Shown here piece after piece: positions 63,187 to 64,000 of a DNA stretch of 64,000 bases. The notes below the pieces were generated by a model that worked only from the letters and a program-made list of their open reading frames with translations, searched no databases and was not told where the DNA came from. How positions within the stretch are numbered: position 1 is the stretch's first letter; each line of letters begins with the position of its first letter. Origin of the DNA: Bacteroides congonensis. GTDB taxonomy: Bacteria; Bacteroidota; Bacteroidia; Bacteroidales; Bacteroidaceae. The position numbers and the translations under genes are program-made. The DNA lies in contig NZ_FQXY01000009.1 of the NCBI RefSeq assembly GCF_900130125.1, positions 1,093,760 to 1,157,759 on the forward strand, written 5' to 3'.

Positions 63187-64000
63187 TTACTGATAATCAT
63201 AGCCATGAAGTGCTTTTATTAATTCCGAATAATGTCCTTGTGCTGCCGCTTTAGCCTGTACATAGTTCACTTGAGAAGTCTGCCGGTAAGTCTGCGCGTC
63301 GATAACTTCCACAACGGACACCTTTCCTTCATTGTAACGCTCCACAGCTTTGGCTTCATTTTCTTCTGCTTTTGCCAGTGAGCTTTCACTTAACCGGACG
63401 CGCTCGATGGCTTGTGATAATGCCTTACGCGCCACACCGATTTCCAGTTCCACCTGATCCATCACCTTGTTCAGGTTATCTTCTGCCATGCCGATACGAA
63501 AAGAAGAAGCACGCTTCTCGCTTTTCCGCTTTCCCCATTCAAAAATAGGAACGGATACTTTCGCATAAACGGCATAGTTAGGGTCTAAATCTTTTTTGAA
63601 ATTATAACCGGGAGAAGAGTAACTGCCGTCTATCCCTACATAAAACTGGGGTTTGAACTGCGAGTCATTCAACTTTTTGGAACTTTCGGCTATGCGGATA
63701 TGGTCATACGCCATTTGGATTTCAGGGCGACCTGTACCCGTAGACAACCATATGGAATCGCTGACGGTTACCGTCGGTATCTGTGAATCCAGTTCCGTCA
63801 TATGTTCCAGTTGAACTCCAATCATGGAATTCAATGCCATTCTGCCTGTTTCAAAGTTACTCTGCGCCTGAAGCAGTTGATATTCAGCTTCATTCAGTTT
63901 CACTTCCGCCATGAGTAAGTCCTGCGGGTCTACCAACCCTACCTCTACCCTCTCCTTAATCGTCTTTACCAAAGCAGCTATCGAATTACGAAAATCTTCG
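63187..64000 (-). CDS. TolC-family outer-membrane efflux protein, 5' end beyond window
   Basis: 271 codons visible, open to the right edge. The frame reads upstream of the apparent TTG start (EDFRNSIAALVKTIKERVEV), so the start lies outside. Long helical coils with the family repeats LLMAEVKLNEAEYQLLQAQS and VEVIDAQTYRQTSQVNYVQA; strands YVGIDGSYSSPGY. It forms the outer-membrane tunnel of a tripartite exporter. Its pump and adaptor genes should be further right. Followed by the kinase/LytTR pair. Confidence 0.9.
   Translation of the reverse strand, partial: EDFRNSIAALVKTIKERVEVGLVDPQDLLMAEVKLNEAEYQLLQAQSNFETGRMALNSMIGVQLEHMTELDSQIPTVTVSDSIWLSTGTGRPEIQMAYDHIRIAESSKKLNDSQFKPQFYVGIDGSYSSPGYNFKKDLDPNYAVYAKVSVPIFEWGKRKSEKRASSFRIGMAEDNLNKVMDQVELEIGVARKALSQAIERVRLSESSLAKAEENEAKAVERYNEGKVSVVEVIDAQTYRQTSQVNYVQAKAAAQGHYSELIKALHGYDYQ

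Noticed and set aside
1..64000. tRNA or rRNA genes
   Set aside because: No cloverleaf-like or rRNA-like sequence was noticed on either strand; without a dedicated scan a single tRNA could be missed.

Overview
The window is almost certainly from a Bacteroides chromosome (Bacteroidota). The evidence is several SusC/SusD outer-membrane nutrient-uptake pairs, a hybrid two-component system (HTCS), an ECF sigma/FecR pair feeding a SusC with an STN domain, promoters of the Bacteroides type (TTG or TTTG about 18-20 bases before TAnnTTTG), and little sign of Shine-Dalgarno sequences. No rRNA or tRNA gene was seen.

Layout. (1) 1-15.7 kb, minus strand: a polysaccharide utilization operon read from 15703 leftwards. 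It encodes a GH43-like lipoprotein, a secreted endonuclease/exonuclease/phosphatase-fold enzyme, a surface lipoprotein of unknown function, two SusC/SusD pairs, and a GH28/GH49-like beta-helix enzyme that runs off the left edge. Upstream lie a 208-bp palindromic element, a 22-bp tandem repeat and the HTCS regulator (16170-20102). (2) 20.3-34.1 kb: an AT-rich accessory island built around a type I restriction-modification system. On the minus strand: an XRE regulator, hsdR, hsdM, a DUF3800 gene, a possible nuclease/toxin gene, a small membrane ORF, an hsdS remnant, a broken rhuM, a frameshifted small ORF and hsdS. On the plus strand: a silent hsdS C-half, a zinc-ribbon ORF, a tyrosine recombinase, dinD and a silent hsdS N-half. 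Four copies of TAAATCAGAATTTA in alternating orientation bound the hsdS halves, so this reads as a DNA-inversion shufflon that changes methylation specificity. (3) 34.1-45.8 kb, minus strand: a second uptake operon made of ECF sigma, FecR, STN-SusC, SusD, DUF4843, a PKD-like lipoprotein, a TlpA-like thioredoxin and an IPT/TIG-like lipoprotein. (4) 46.1-50.7 kb: hexuronate catabolism. eda and kdgK diverge from a LacI-type regulator and uxaA; two TGTGC-NN-GCACA palindromes lie in the shared control region. Together these enzymes take altronate via KDG and KDPG to pyruvate and glyceraldehyde-3-phosphate. (5) 50.9-56 kb: a membrane protein/winged-helix/creD operon with a palindrome over its promoter, a candidate small RNA, a 22-bp-phased array of four 13-bp boxes, a GNAT gene, a small-protein/PIN toxin pair, and a divergent HxlR/DJ-1 pair with a likely operator. 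(6) 56.4-64 kb: a soluble sensor kinase, a membrane hybrid kinase whose receiver domain is split by a one-base frameshift, and a minus-strand set of TolC-like protein (cut by the right edge), sensor kinase and LytTR regulator.

The most interesting region is the invertible hsdS locus with its extra cargo (DUF3800, possible nuclease, RhuM, DinD, small ORFs). After that come the phased box array, the candidate small RNAs, the LacI operator pair and the frameshifted kinase. All function calls come from reading the sequence and remembered family knowledge; no search was run.
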